Assembly: GCA_021772915.1 (NCBI GenBank)
Contig: JAJFLB010000018.1
Span: 310,001-374,000, forward strand
Reading direction: 5' to 3'
From: Gammaproteobacteria bacterium
Lineage (GTDB): Bacteria; Pseudomonadota; Gammaproteobacteria; Xanthomonadales; SZUA-36
Length of the DNA stretch: 64,000 bases
Each line of letters begins with the position of its first letter. Position 1 is the first letter of the stretch. The position numbers and the translations under genes were made by a program. Shown in pieces: positions 38,549-47,321 of the stretch. The notes under the pieces were generated by a model. That model was not told where the DNA came from, made no database searches, and saw only the letters and a program-made list of their open reading frames with translations.

Positions 38549-39004
38549 TCAGTAAGTCTCGAGTTGCTTAACCAGCGCAGCCCACTCATCGGCCAGTAGA
38601 TTTTCGGCCATCGGATACAACATGCCCTCCTCCTTGACGTTATGCTGTTGTGTCAACATCAGCAGCGTATCACCCAGATCCAAGGCTTTTTCTGCGTCTC
38701 CGGAATCCATCGCGGCGCCGATCTCATCAAGCAGTCCACGCATCTGTTGGTGTTCCATTTTCATCACCGCGGTGGGTCCCCCACCACCCATTCCGCTTTT
38801 GGCCTCGAAAGCCGGAAAAAGCACATCTTCCTCCATGCCCATGTGCCGGCGCATACCTTTTTCATATTTCTCCCAGGCCTCCCGGGCTGTATCAATGTCT
38901 TCGCTGTCGAGGAGTTCCTCAACGTCCACCCAGCGCGCATCACAATCCCGGTGATCCTGTATAAAAAAGTCTACCAGGCTGGCTTCGTTATCCATGCTTG
39001 TCAT
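38549..39004 (-). CDS. Hemerythrin-domain protein
   Basis: About 151 residues from ATG 39004, which has GGAG six bases upstream. A four-helix hemerythrin with non-haem diiron ligands visible in order: FIQDHRD (His), HMGMEEDVLFPAFE (His and Glu), MEHQQMRGLL (His) and QHNVKEEGMLYPM (His, His/Glu). Such single-domain proteins bind O2 or NO, or sense iron and redox state. The gene is the first of the minus-strand CobS/CobT/HAD-ECH run (34-base gap) and is divergent from a DUF2249 gene, a common partner of hemerythrins in nitrogen-oxide gene sets. Confidence 0.85.
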   Translation of the reverse strand: MTSMDNEASLVDFFIQDHRDCDARWVDVEELLDSEDIDTAREAWEKYEKGMRRHMGMEEDVLFPAFEAKSGMGGGGPTAVMKMEHQQMRGLLDEIGAAMDSGDAEKALDLGDTLLMLTQQHNVKEEGMLYPMAENLLADEWAALVKQLETY

Positions 39005-39107
39005 GTGGTTCTCCATAGGGCCTGGCATATTGTCGGCCAATGGCCTATTTTACCAATACCTGCCAAGAATTGAACCACTTGTCTGAATAGGCGCGTAATC
39101 TGAGCTA

Positions 39108-39569
39108 ATGAGCAATTCAGCCACAGAATCATTAATGATAATGGAGCTACCTCCAACGTTTGATGGCGATGAGCAAGCATTGCAAGGCTTGCTGGAATCC
39201 GTGGCTAAACTGTCATCAGATGGAGTGCTGAAATTGAATGCAGAAAACCGGCCGGATGCGTTGATCACATCGCTGAGAAACCAAAATTACGATGTGCAGG
39301 TGCGTCAATGGAATTCCAGGGCCTGGGATGTCGAAGTACGTGCATCATGGATACCGGCAATTGCCGACCTGCGGGACTTCGAGGCCCCATTGCCGATGGA
39401 AAAAGTACTCGTGGCCTGCTCACAACTGGGTGCCGGCGAGCTGTACCTGGCGCGTCTTCCCAGGGTTCCGGTTATGTTGTTCCCACACCTCGAAACCCGC
39501 GGTCTACACTGGCAGGTGTATGAAGAGCATGACCAAAGTGCACTATTGCTGGTCAGGAAGCCGGCGTGA
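39108..39569 (+). CDS. DUF2249 domain protein
   Basis: 153 residues. The C-terminal part shows the DUF2249 pattern: LRDFEAPLPMEKVLVACSQLGAG, LPRVPVMLFPHLETRGLHW and a closing beta strand. The N-terminal half (LPPTFDGDEQALQGLLESV, NRPDALITSLRNQNYDVQV) looks like a second, diverged copy or a SirA/TusA-like fold. DUF2249 is known from gene sets with hemerythrin, NnrS and heme-copper proteins. Its stop overlaps the next gene by four bases (GTGA), so translation is coupled. The biochemical role is unknown. Confidence 0.8.
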   Translation: MSNSATESLMIMELPPTFDGDEQALQGLLESVAKLSSDGVLKLNAENRPDALITSLRNQNYDVQVRQWNSRAWDVEVRASWIPAIADLRDFEAPLPMEKVLVACSQLGAGELYLARLPRVPVMLFPHLETRGLHWQVYEEHDQSALLLVRKPA

Positions 39570-40861
39570 GTCCGGCCATGGCCACCGGCGGGCTTAGCCT
39601 GGAACAGGCACCGCGTTTATTTATTCCTGCCAGTTTTTTCCTGACCGTACCGATGGGCATGCTGGCTGCGGGTTTGATCCTGATTTTGATGGGTGCCCAG
39701 CCACTTGGCAGTCCGTGGACACCATCAGCCCTGGCCCTTGCACATGCCGGCACCCTGGGCGTACTGGCGATGGGGATGATAGGTGCGCTCTACCAGATGA
39801 CCCCGGTTGTCGTGGGCACGCCGGTACCATTTACACGGCTGGCCCACGTGGTTCACATCCTGTTGTTGGCAGGTCTGGCTGGTTTCTTGTGGCGTCTGCT
39901 GGGTGGGCCGGCGCTCGCAATGTCAATTGCAATCTATTGTTTTAAGGGCGCCCTCGTGTCCTTTCTGTTGCCACTGGGCTGGGCCCTACTGCGCCCCGCT
40001 ACGCGTGATGAAACAGTTCGGGGTATACGCCTGGCAGTTGTGAGTCTCGCAGTCATTACGATCATCGGCTTGGTCATGGCAAGAACGCATAGCGGCGGTG
40101 TGTTTACCGGAGACCGGGTGTTGTGGTTGCAAATCCATCTGACGCTGGCCCTGCTCGGCTGGGTCGGCGGGCTGATCATCGCAGTATCGTGGCAGGTAAT
40201 CCCGATGTTTTATCTGGCGCCGGTGGTCAGCAAGACCACACAACGCTGGTTGTTTGGATTACTACTACTGGGCCTGGTCTTACCCTTGGTCATAGCAGGC
40301 TTCAAGTGGCAAGCCAATGGTCTGCTGTCTCCGGGTAAAGTTGCTGCCGTCAGTACGTTTCCAGCGGCACTCGCCGTCTGGTTATTACATCCGTCCCTGA
40401 TTCTACACAAGCTCTCACAGCGCAAGCGCAAGCGGAGTGACGCGTCGCTACTGTTTTGGCGGGCTGGCCTCGTCAGTGCGCTGCTATTGATTCCACTCGC
40501 CCTGGCGGCAGTGCTACTTGTAGACCCCCGCTGGCAAGTGCTGTTTGGCTGGGTGTCTATCTGGGGTTGGGGTGGCTTGATCATGCACGGCATGCTGAGC
40601 CGCATCGTGCCCTTCCTGGTCTGGTTCCACAGTTACTCGGCGCAGGTCGGTCTGCAAAGCGTTCCTTCGATGCGCAGCCTGTTATCACAACAACGTATCA
40701 AGACGGGGTTTGCCTTGCATTTTGGATCTTTGGTGGTCGGTGTTGCGGCAATTGTTTTGCAACCGGACTGGCTGGCGCAACTCACCGGTGTGCTACTGGT
40801 GACGACTGCACTCAGCCTGCTCAGCATGCTGGTGCACGTGTTAAGAAGGAATTCACAATAA
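39566..40861 (+). CDS. Polytopic heme-copper-oxidase-like membrane protein
   Basis: 431 residues and about twelve transmembrane helices. HAGTLGVLAMGMIGALYQM early in the protein resembles the haem-ligand helix of cbb3-type subunit I, and WLQIHLTLALLGWVGG, SWQVIPMFYLAPVV and GWGGLIMHGMLSRIVPFLVW add conserved His and aromatic positions. It is shorter than a catalytic subunit, so a haem-binding but not oxygen-reducing protein is more likely. NnrS-like proteins are another possibility. Start GTG 39566 overlaps the DUF2249 stop. Together with hemerythrin this suggests nitric-oxide or oxygen response, by context only. Confidence 0.75.
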   Translation: MSPAMATGGLSLEQAPRLFIPASFFLTVPMGMLAAGLILILMGAQPLGSPWTPSALALAHAGTLGVLAMGMIGALYQMTPVVVGTPVPFTRLAHVVHILLLAGLAGFLWRLLGGPALAMSIAIYCFKGALVSFLLPLGWALLRPATRDETVRGIRLAVVSLAVITIIGLVMARTHSGGVFTGDRVLWLQIHLTLALLGWVGGLIIAVSWQVIPMFYLAPVVSKTTQRWLFGLLLLGLVLPLVIAGFKWQANGLLSPGKVAAVSTFPAALAVWLLHPSLILHKLSQRKRKRSDASLLFWRAGLVSALLLIPLALAAVLLVDPRWQVLFGWVSIWGWGGLIMHGMLSRIVPFLVWFHSYSAQVGLQSVPSMRSLLSQQRIKTGFALHFGSLVVGVAAIVLQPDWLAQLTGVLLVTTALSLLSMLVHVLRRNSQ

Positions 40862-40912
40862 TCAACTGATCCTCTTGTTGGACTATTGAACTTCGAGGAT
40901 CAAACGCCGTAA

Positions 40913-41440
40913 CTATTTGCCGAGCATTTCCTTGGGGCCGGTTTCGGGTTTCCACTCTCCATACTTCGCATAGGCGCCTATTTCGTCCCGGTACTCGGGG
41001 TATTCATGCAGGCGCTCTGCAAGCCACTGGAACCACTCGTGAACAGCAGGTCGAGAGAGATTTTCCCGTGTCAATTCCGTGTGTTGACTGAGCACCCGCC
41101 AGCTGGCCTGGATGGTGCCACCCATCAATCGCTGCACCAGACGGAAAGGCACAATTCTTTGGAAAACCATTAAACCGACCGCCTCAAGAGTCGTACTGAT
41201 CAGCATCGCCGCATCCTGCAATTCCTCCGGTATGGCTCTTTCCCTGCACTTCAGACACTCATGCTCATAACTCATGATCAGTCGCAGGGCCCGGGTGAAA
41301 TCAACACTCTGGAAGGCCCGCATGATTTCCATCGAGGCCGACTCCTGGCGTTGATCACGGTAATGCCGTACTTCCATAAGACCGAAAAAGACACCGCTGA
41401 TTACCAGCAATGCGCCAAATATTTCAGCGATATTGGCCAT
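40913..41440 (-). CDS. Single-pass membrane protein, DUF4760-like
   Basis: 175 residues from ATG 41440; a TTG at 41455 is an alternative. One N-terminal transmembrane helix (FGALLVISGVFFGLMEVRHY) is followed by a helical cytoplasmic domain (ASMEIMRAFQSVDFTRALRLI, AVGLMVFQRIVPFRLVQRL, WFQWLAERLHEYP). This layout matches the uncharacterised DUF4760-type proteins. Two Cys (ECLKCRE) form a possible metal or disulfide pair. It faces the heme-copper-like gene tail to tail and has no operon partner. The function is unknown. Confidence 0.7.
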   Translation of the reverse strand: MANIAEIFGALLVISGVFFGLMEVRHYRDQRQESASMEIMRAFQSVDFTRALRLIMSYEHECLKCRERAIPEELQDAAMLISTTLEAVGLMVFQRIVPFRLVQRLMGGTIQASWRVLSQHTELTRENLSRPAVHEWFQWLAERLHEYPEYRDEIGAYAKYGEWKPETGPKEMLGK

Positions 41441-41630
41441 AGTTTGTAAACTCAAAGCTTCACTCCCGCTCTACATCAAAATTGAAAATCCTCTTCATGA
41501 TAAACCCTCGCACTCGTGGAGTGTAGCCAGTCACCCACGATTAAGCTTGATTCACAGAACGCCCCAATGGCTTTATCTGGATACCGTAGGCATTGATTAT
41601 GAACCCATTAACTAACGCCGCCAGGGGTGC

Positions 41631-41867
41631 GTGGGATATGTGGGCAGCAAGGAGTGCACCGGCAGATACTTTCAAAAAATCCAAGAATTATGCGTTGTGG
41701 GCAGTGGTCTGGAGATCATCATCTGGCTGGGGCTTTTTGGCGTGGTGGGTGGGGCATTTTTTCAGATGTGGCAAACCGCTGCTGGCGCAGCATCCCTGGC
41801 AGGTGCTTTCCAGTACATGGATTCGTGTGCGATTGTTTTCATCATCGTCGCCGTGGAAGTTGATTGA
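41631..41867 (+). CDS. Possible small membrane protein
   Basis: A 78-codon frame from GTG 41631 with hydrophobic stretches LEIIIWLGLFGVVGGAFF and YMDSCAIVFIIVAVEVD. AGGGG lies three bases upstream, too close for a good site. Two other frames are also open here, so the call rests only on the protein-like composition of this one. It lies alone in the 770-base stretch between 41440 and 42213, in which I see no other gene. Confidence 0.3.
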   Translation: MGYVGSKECTGRYFQKIQELCVVGSGLEIIIWLGLFGVVGGAFFQMWQTAAGAASLAGAFQYMDSCAIVFIIVAVEVD

Positions 41868-42212
41868 GACCGGCACCAGTAAAGGGGCTGACCTGCGTAT
41901 TTCACCAGCCGGTATCGGGCGCGGTACAGAGTGTACCTGGGGATTTGTCTGCAAGTACGTTATTCGATTCAATCGGTTCATTTGAAGGCGGTGAGGCCCG
42001 TTTACCGGCTGGTGATATATGCGGGCTTAGGTGGTGGAACTCACCTAAACCGGGTTTATAAGGCCAACCTGGACCGTAACTTTTTCCCCACAGCCCCGTC
42101 TATTGCTCTGAAACCACAACAAATCAGCCGAATTTAAGGCCTGACTACAGGCTGGCTTCATTCTTGCATTTACACTGATGAAGTTATTTGCAAATACCAG
42201 GAGAGAGAACCA

Positions 42213-43019
42213 ATGATTACGTCCATGGCAATTCCAATCCGATTTTGGTCCGCTGTACTGGCCTGCCTACTGCTATACCAGTTCGCGACTGAAGCGTCCG
42301 CCGACTGGTGCAAGTACGAGAAAGAGATCGACCTGACACTGGAATTGTCCGGTAGCGAACTGCTGGCAGTTTCTGCCGCAGCAGGCGATCTTGATATTAC
42401 CGGCATCGCCGGCTCAGACAAGGCGGTTATACGGGGCAAGATCTGCACCTCGAAAGAAGCGTGGCTGAATGAATCACAGGTTGAACTCATTGAGGGCTCA
42501 AGGGCCCAGATTAACGTCAATCTTCCGGCCATGGATTCCGGTTGGTCATTGTTTGGCAACCGCTATGCCTGGATTGACCTGAAAGTGGAAGTACCGAACA
42601 ACTTACCGCTGGAAGTGAGGGACAGTAGTGGCGATATCAGGATAAAAAAGGTCGCCGGAGTGCGGCTACAGGACAGTTCCGGTGACATCGAGATTGAGGA
42701 CACGACGGGTGATTTGATTATCAGGGACTCATCCGGTGATATTGAAGTCAGCAATGTCACAGGTGATTTTACGGTTGAAGTTGACAGTTCGGGGGATATT
42801 TACTGCACGGAAGTCAACGGCTCTGTGTTGGTAAAAAGAGACAGCTCGGGTGACATCAGAATGAGACAAATCACCGAGAACGCGGTCGTAGAAGCGGACT
42901 CTTCGGGTGACATTTCCGCCACGGACATTGGCGGTGATTTCCGCGTACTCAGAGACAGTAGCGGGAGCATTCGCTCAAGAAACGTCAGTGGTGAAGTACA
43001 ACTTCCTGAAGACAGCTAA
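42213..43019 (+). CDS. Exported DUF4097-type beta-repeat protein
   Basis: 268 residues with a signal peptide ending TEASA. After a first domain (LELSGSELLAVSAAAGDLDI) come seven short repeats every 17-19 residues, six with DSSGDI and the last with DSSGSI, as expected for a small right-handed beta-helix (DUF4097/DUF2807 type). Such proteins occur as putative adhesins or envelope-stress partners. GGAGAGAG precedes the ATG. The gene is convergent with the IPTL-CTERM gene and the coding ends overlap by four bases, so there is no room for separate terminators. Confidence 0.82.
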   Translation: MITSMAIPIRFWSAVLACLLLYQFATEASADWCKYEKEIDLTLELSGSELLAVSAAAGDLDITGIAGSDKAVIRGKICTSKEAWLNESQVELIEGSRAQINVNLPAMDSGWSLFGNRYAWIDLKVEVPNNLPLEVRDSSGDIRIKKVAGVRLQDSSGDIEIEDTTGDLIIRDSSGDIEVSNVTGDFTVEVDSSGDIYCTEVNGSVLVKRDSSGDIRMRQITENAVVEADSSGDISATDIGGDFRVLRDSSGSIRSRNVSGEVQLPEDS

Positions 43020-43813
43020 AGGGCCAATCTACGACGACCTCTGTCAAAATAAACGCGCTGTCGCCGGACCACTACGGACACTATCGCCAGACTCAACAAT
43101 AGCAGTGCCCACAGTGACAGCGTGGGCACCGGAACGACATCAGCTGGGTCGTTAAGGAAGACGCCATCAATGGCCCAGTTAATAACATTACCAAAGAGCA
43201 ACGACCCGGTGCCCAGCAAAGCAGCAGCCTTAAGCAGCTGACCACCAGAGGCATTGTTATCCTTTACTTTGACCGCAAGAATGTCTTGTGTTCCGGTCGG
43301 ATCAAGCGAAAAGAACGCCGCGTTTCCTATGCTGCTGCTTTGGATGACTAGCGGATTTCCAAAACCGCCTAGCAGTTTCAGACTACTGTCGAAAACCTGT
43401 GTTGAGCCGGCAGCAACGTCCAGTATTTTGCCACTGGCGGAGCTCACGGAAAATGCAAAAAAAGTTGTATCGCCTTCAATTCTCGATATCGTTGCCGAGC
43501 ACCCATCCTGGATGGTGACCCGGCTGGTGCCTTGCGTAAATGTGCCGTTGTTGATCCAGTTACCGGAAAGTGTAAGTCGTCCGGCGCCGGCATTGAGGTG
43601 ACCGCCGGCTATTTCCACATGCCGGCTGTTAATGATTGCGCCGGACTGCAGGTTGACTGTGCCGGTCACAATGGAATCTCCACAGCCCATATCGATGACA
43701 CCGTTGCCCAATGAAACACTCGCAGTGGAATGCACGACTATACCCATGGCATTACTCAGGACGGGTAATGCGAAAATAATTAGCACAATGAGCTTGCAAA
43801 TTCTAATGGGCAT
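43016..43813 (-). CDS. IPTL-CTERM surface protein
   Basis: 265 residues: signal peptide (VLIIFALPVLSNA), a beta-helix-like region with GGHLNAGAGRLTLSGNWINNG, and a C-terminal sorting signal VPVPTLSLWALLLLSLA followed by Arg pairs and an Arg-rich tail. This matches the IPTL-CTERM family, whose tail is thought to be processed by a dedicated exosortase-like enzyme during export. GGAG lies five bases before ATG. No sortase gene is in the window. It is next to a collagen-like protein gene and a DUF4097 protein, a patch of surface genes. Confidence 0.82.
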   Translation of the reverse strand: MPIRICKLIVLIIFALPVLSNAMGIVVHSTASVSLGNGVIDMGCGDSIVTGTVNLQSGAIINSRHVEIAGGHLNAGAGRLTLSGNWINNGTFTQGTSRVTIQDGCSATISRIEGDTTFFAFSVSSASGKILDVAAGSTQVFDSSLKLLGGFGNPLVIQSSSIGNAAFFSLDPTGTQDILAVKVKDNNASGGQLLKAAALLGTGSLLFGNVINWAIDGVFLNDPADVVPVPTLSLWALLLLSLAIVSVVVRRQRVYFDRGRRRLAL

Positions 43814-44161
43814 GGTGCTCCGTCATTTTCCTGGTGACACCCACTCAATAGGGGTAAGTATTTCTGCTGCCCCCCAATTCAGGGGACCCATATCGTGATA
43901 TGATTTTTGAATAGTATGATTAATATCAATGAATAAAACAACTATTCTCTTGTGATTTATTGATTACTTCATTGAGGAAAGTTCATTGCTCAGGCAATGT
44001 GAGTTACATTCGCAGGAGCTGCCGGCATCTATTTGAAAGTGTTGATTTGCGTGCCCCTTAAACTCAATGGAAGTAACCCGACAACCCCATAGAGAATCTA
44101 TAACGGATATTTCGTATTCAGTGTCCCCATCACCAGCTGGGGCATCCCTGCGCAACTAGCC
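43814..44161. other. Intergenic region, 348 bases, no supported gene
   Basis: It lies between the IPTL-CTERM gene start and the end of the collagen-like gene, both on the minus strand. The left part is A/T-rich (near 43900-43970), fitting a promoter for the IPTL-CTERM gene. A 63-codon minus frame ending at 43964 has no family look and is not called. Confidence 0.5.
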
Positions 44162-45529
44162 TCAGTCGTAGACCTGCACGATGATTGTACTGGTATGGAA
44201 CGTGGTGGTTTTACCGTTTTTTCGTAGTCTGTACTTGGCGGTAAAGGTAGTGTTGCCGTTGATCTGGAGCAGGAAAGAAGCGCTCTGAGCCATGTTACGA
44301 CCCGGAGACTCACCAACATCACGACTGCTACCAACAGCAAAATCATCATCTGCAGACTGCGCCAGGCCACCACTGGCCTCAAACCCCATCCAGCAGCCCA
44401 CATCCTTGTCACTGGCAGAGCAATGGGTCGTCAACGTCACCAAAACTCGCTGCGAACCAGTAGCCAATACGGTCAGGACCGCGGCTGTTCCGGTGGCCGG
44501 CGCGGCGTATGTGGTGGACGTGGCGGTGACCACACCACTGGCGGTTCCGTCGAGCGCACTGCTAAACACACTGTTGCCGGGGCCGGTCGTTCCGGTATCA
44601 CCGGTATCTCCTTTTGGCCCGGTTGAACCAGTCGGCCCGGTCGATCCAGTATCACCGGTATCCCCTTTTGGCCCGGTTGAACCTGTCGGCCCGGTCGATC
44701 CAGTATCACCGGTATCTCCTTTCGGTCCAGCTGAACCTGTCGGTCCGGTCGGTCCAGTATCACCGGTGTCTCCTTTTGGCCCGGTTGAGCCTGTCGGTCC
44801 AGTATCACCGGTGTCTCCTTTGGCTCCGGCTGACCCGGTATCACCAGTGTCTCCTTTCGGTCCGGCTGAACCTGTCGGTCCGGCCGCCCCAGTATCACCG
44901 GTATCTCCTTTTGGCCCGGTTGAGCCTGTCGGTCCAGTATCACCGGTGTCTCCTTTGGCTCCGGCCGACCCGGTATCACCGGTGTCTCCTTTAGGTCCGG
45001 CCGACCCGGTATCACCGGTGTCTCCTTTAGGTCCGGCTGACCCGGTATCACCCGTGTCTCCTTTGGCTCCGGCTGACCCGGTATCACCGGTGTCTCCTTT
45101 AGGTCCGGCTGACCCGGTATCACCAGTCTCTCCTTTCGGTCCGGCTGAACCTGTCGGTCCGGCCGCCCCAGTATCACCGGTGTCTCCTTTGGCTCCGGCT
45201 GACCCGGTATCACCGGTATCTCCTTTCGGTCCGGCTGGTCCGGTGGCACCGACTGGACCAATTGCGCCTATCGGTCCGATACCTCCGCCAACAGAACCCG
45301 AATCACAATTGGTTATTTGGCCGGTGGCCTTGTCATAACAAAGGGGATACGAACTCTGCGGAGTGCTTCCAAGATCAGGGGCTCTCACCTCACCCGAGAT
45401 AATGACCGCGCCCCCGGCGCCGGGGGTAATCTCAACATCCTGGGCCAATAGCACACCGGACCACAGCATGGCGGCGATGCATACAATCAGTAAATGTTCA
45501 GTTTGAGATTTTTGTACGTGGTGGACCAT
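44162..45529 (-). CDS. Collagen-like GXY repeat surface protein
   Basis: About 455 residues from ATG 45529; an ATG at 45541 and a GTG at 45544 are alternatives. A signal peptide ends GVLLAQ. A short head carries [16 protein letters not shown], then about 75-80 Gly-X-Y triplets dominated by [10 protein letters not shown] with SAG, PTG and STG variants. A globular tail ([40 protein letters not shown]) resembles C-terminal trimerising domains of bacterial collagen-like proteins. It should form a secreted triple-helical rod. The repeat DNA is highly regular, so repeat number probably varies between strains. Confidence 0.85.
   Translation of the reverse strand: MVHHVQKSQTEHLLIVCIAAMLWSGVLLAQDVEITPGAGGAVIISGEVRAPDLGSTPQSSYPLCYDKATGQITNCDSGSVGGGIGPIGAIGPVGATGPAGPKGDTGDTGSAGAKGDTGDTGAAGPTGSAGPKGETGDTGSAGPKGDTGDTGSAGAKGDTGDTGSAGPKGDTGDTGSAGPKGDTGDTGSAGAKGDTGDTGPTGSTGPKGDTGDTGAAGPTGSAGPKGDTGDTGSAGAKGDTGDTGPTGSTGPKGDTGDTGPTGPTGSAGPKGDTGDTGSTGPTGSTGPKGDTGDTGSTGPTGSTGPKGDTGDTGTTGPGNSVFSSALDGTASGVVTATSTTYAAPATGTAAVLTVLATGSQRVLVTLTTHCSASDKDVGCWMGFEASGGLAQSADDDFAVGSSRDVGESPGRNMAQSASFLLQINGNTTFTAKYRLRKNGKTTTFHTSTIIVQVYD
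44580..45285. repeat. Tandem DNA repeats encoding collagen-like triplets
   Basis: Units of 18, 27 and 36 bases recur with few changes (core GGTGATACCGG / GGTCCTAAAGGAGA in coding direction). All are multiples of nine, so gain or loss of units keeps the frame. The opposite strand is open for long stretches because of the same periodicity. Confidence 0.8.
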
Positions 45530-45656
45530 GAGTAGCACCATCACCCTCGATTAGTTGACGCATTATACCTGCAATACCTGTCTTGAAAAGTAACCTGGAC
45601 CCAGCTTCCCGTAGATGCACCACGTCCTCAAGTAATGGTCAACCACACTGACCTTT

Positions 45657-46697
45657 TCAGAGTCTTGTTTGGTACCAATTGACACCGCTTTCATCGGTAT
45701 TACTATCCATTTCGTCTGCAAACCTAAGATAATTCAGATGCGCTACGGCTTCACCGGTAGCCATGATCAGGTTGCTGTTCGTTATTTTGCTCTTAAACAA
45801 GGCGGGGAAAACATCGACTGCACGTTGCGGTTTCCGACAGAAATCACGTAGTTTCCGCAAACCAGTTTCATGTTCCTCAATCAGCGTATTCAGACGGGAC
45901 TTCACACCCCTGAATGGCTTGCCATGTGCCGGCAAGACCAGCACATTATCGGGTAGCAGCCTTTCCAGACGATGCAACGATTCAAACCAGCCGGCCAGCG
46001 GGTTCGCATTCGGTTCGGTCGGAAACACACTGACGTTAGATGAGATGGTCGGCAGAATCTGGTCACCGGATATCAGCACATTCGACTCGGGGCAAAACAG
46101 GCAGGCGTGTTCCGGCGAGTGGCCCTGCCCGGTAATAATCTGCCATTCAAGACGTCCGATATTAATCTTGAGACCGTCAAAAAGCCGATGGTATGACTGG
46201 GGCAGTGGCGCGACAACCTTACCAAAGGAGCCGAATAACTCGATATAGCGGTGCATGTGCTCACCAGAAAATCCGGCAGCCTGGTAGAACTTCCTCCCCT
46301 CTTCCGGCGCCGGCAAACCAGTATCCGAAACCAGGACACGACACAGCAGGTACTCGCCCCTGGCCATGTACAACCCAACCCCAAACCGGTCACAAAGCCA
46401 ACCTGCACAACCCACATGATCCGGATGCAGGTGAGTGACGAGCACACGCGACAGCGGCTCATTTTCCAGGTACTCGGTAATTACTTTGTTCCATACTTCC
46501 CGTGTTGTGCTCGTACATACACCCGTATCAACAAGAGCCCAGCCACTGCTGTCCTCCAGTAACCATACATTGATATGTCCCAGCATGAACGGCAATGGCA
46601 AACGTAGCCATTTTAGACCAGGAAGGATATCAATGGCTTCGCCTGGCTCCGGCCGAAAGTCGAATTCGTAATCAATCGATTTTTGCGACTTGCCCAT
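45657..46697 (-). CDS. MBL-fold metallo-hydrolase
   Basis: 346 residues from ATG 46697 (a TTG at 46724 is an alternative). Metallo-beta-lactamase fold ligands: THLHPDHVGC (HxHxDH), GQGHSPEHA (His), LISGDQILP (Asp) and LPAHGKPF (His). The C-terminal helical region (TLIEEHETGLRKLRDF, ATGEAVAHLNYL) matches the group of glyoxalase-II-like or lactonase/acyl-CoA thioester hydrolases often annotated only as MBL fold. The gene diverges from marR and the palindrome between them may control both. The substrate is unknown. Confidence 0.87.
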   Translation of the reverse strand: MGKSQKSIDYEFDFRPEPGEAIDILPGLKWLRLPLPFMLGHINVWLLEDSSGWALVDTGVCTSTTREVWNKVITEYLENEPLSRVLVTHLHPDHVGCAGWLCDRFGVGLYMARGEYLLCRVLVSDTGLPAPEEGRKFYQAAGFSGEHMHRYIELFGSFGKVVAPLPQSYHRLFDGLKINIGRLEWQIITGQGHSPEHACLFCPESNVLISGDQILPTISSNVSVFPTEPNANPLAGWFESLHRLERLLPDNVLVLPAHGKPFRGVKSRLNTLIEEHETGLRKLRDFCRKPQRAVDVFPALFKSKITNSNLIMATGEAVAHLNYLRFADEMDSNTDESGVNWYQTRL

Positions 46698-46747
46698 CGA
46701 TTTATTATGAATGAGTGCATTCAAACGTGAAACCCTATTATTTTATT

Positions 46748-46769
46748 TGTAATTACATATAAAATTACA
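46748..46769. promoter_or_regulatory. Candidate MarR operator palindrome
   Basis: TGTAATT (46748-46754) and AATTACA (46763-46769) are a perfect inverted repeat with an 8-base spacer, inside an A/T-rich 124-base gap between the divergent MBL and marR genes. AATTACATAT also occurs twice as a direct repeat. MarR dimers bind palindromes of about this length, so autoregulation is likely by analogy. Confidence 0.5.
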
Positions 46770-46821
46770 TATTATCAACGGTGTGAACTGAACGTGTTTT
46801 ACCCCAATACCGAGGCGATAA

Positions 46822-47313
46822 ATGGAACATGAGCGGAAACCTGCAACGCTAACCAATGGGGACAATCTGCCCGGGGAACTGGTGCGCGGTGCACCATTGG
46901 AGGATTATCTGCCCTATCAGCTATTTCGTATCGTCAACCGGCTTACACTCAATTTACGCGACGACCTCCGTCCGGCAAAAATGACCTTGTCCCGCTGGCG
47001 AACCTTATCTGTCCTGAACGCAACTGACGGTCTCAGCATGGGAGAGTTGGCGTCGTACATGGTCATTGAACAACCCGCCCTGAGTCGTATTGTCGATCAA
47101 ATGGAACGGGACAAGCTGGTTGCCAGGCGTTTGGCCAATGCAGACAACCGGGTGGTACAGGTCTGCCTCACGGCAGATGGGCGACGCATGTTTGAGCAAA
47201 TCCGGCCACTGGAGCTACGCCACTATGAACAGGCAATTGAGGGAATAAAAGTGGCTGACCTGAAAAAACTGAGCACCCAACTTCACCAGCTATGGGAAAA
47301 CATTGACCGTTAG
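46822..47313 (+). CDS. MarR-family transcriptional regulator
   Basis: 163 residues. The winged-helix core is clear: LTLSRWRTLSVLNATDGLSMGELASYMVIEQPALSRIVDQMERDKLVARR, then the wing ADNRVVQVCLTADGRRMF (given in parts: LSMGELASYMV, QPALSRIVDQM, NRVVQVCLTADGRR). GAGG lies six bases before ATG. The indolepyruvate ferredoxin oxidoreductase gene starts eight bases after its stop, so it probably controls that gene, perhaps sensing an aromatic acid or acyl-CoA. Confidence 0.92.
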   Translation: MEHERKPATLTNGDNLPGELVRGAPLEDYLPYQLFRIVNRLTLNLRDDLRPAKMTLSRWRTLSVLNATDGLSMGELASYMVIEQPALSRIVDQMERDKLVARRLANADNRVVQVCLTADGRRMFEQIRPLELRHYEQAIEGIKVADLKKLSTQLHQLWENIDR

Positions 47314-47321
47314 CAATCCAC

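Noticed and set aside
43964-44155. 63-codon minus-strand frame with Cys residues
   Set aside because: No ribosome site or family pattern; it lies in the spacer after the collagen-like gene.
44580-45285. Regular repeats that might be taken for a CRISPR array
   Set aside because: Units are contiguous with no unique spacers and they encode Gly-X-Y triplets in a signal-peptide-bearing protein.
44292-45338. Long plus-strand open frame rich in Pro-Val-Ser in the collagen-like region
   Set aside because: It is the mirror of the nine-base periodic GXY repeats on the minus strand; it has no start context, no signal peptide and no family look.
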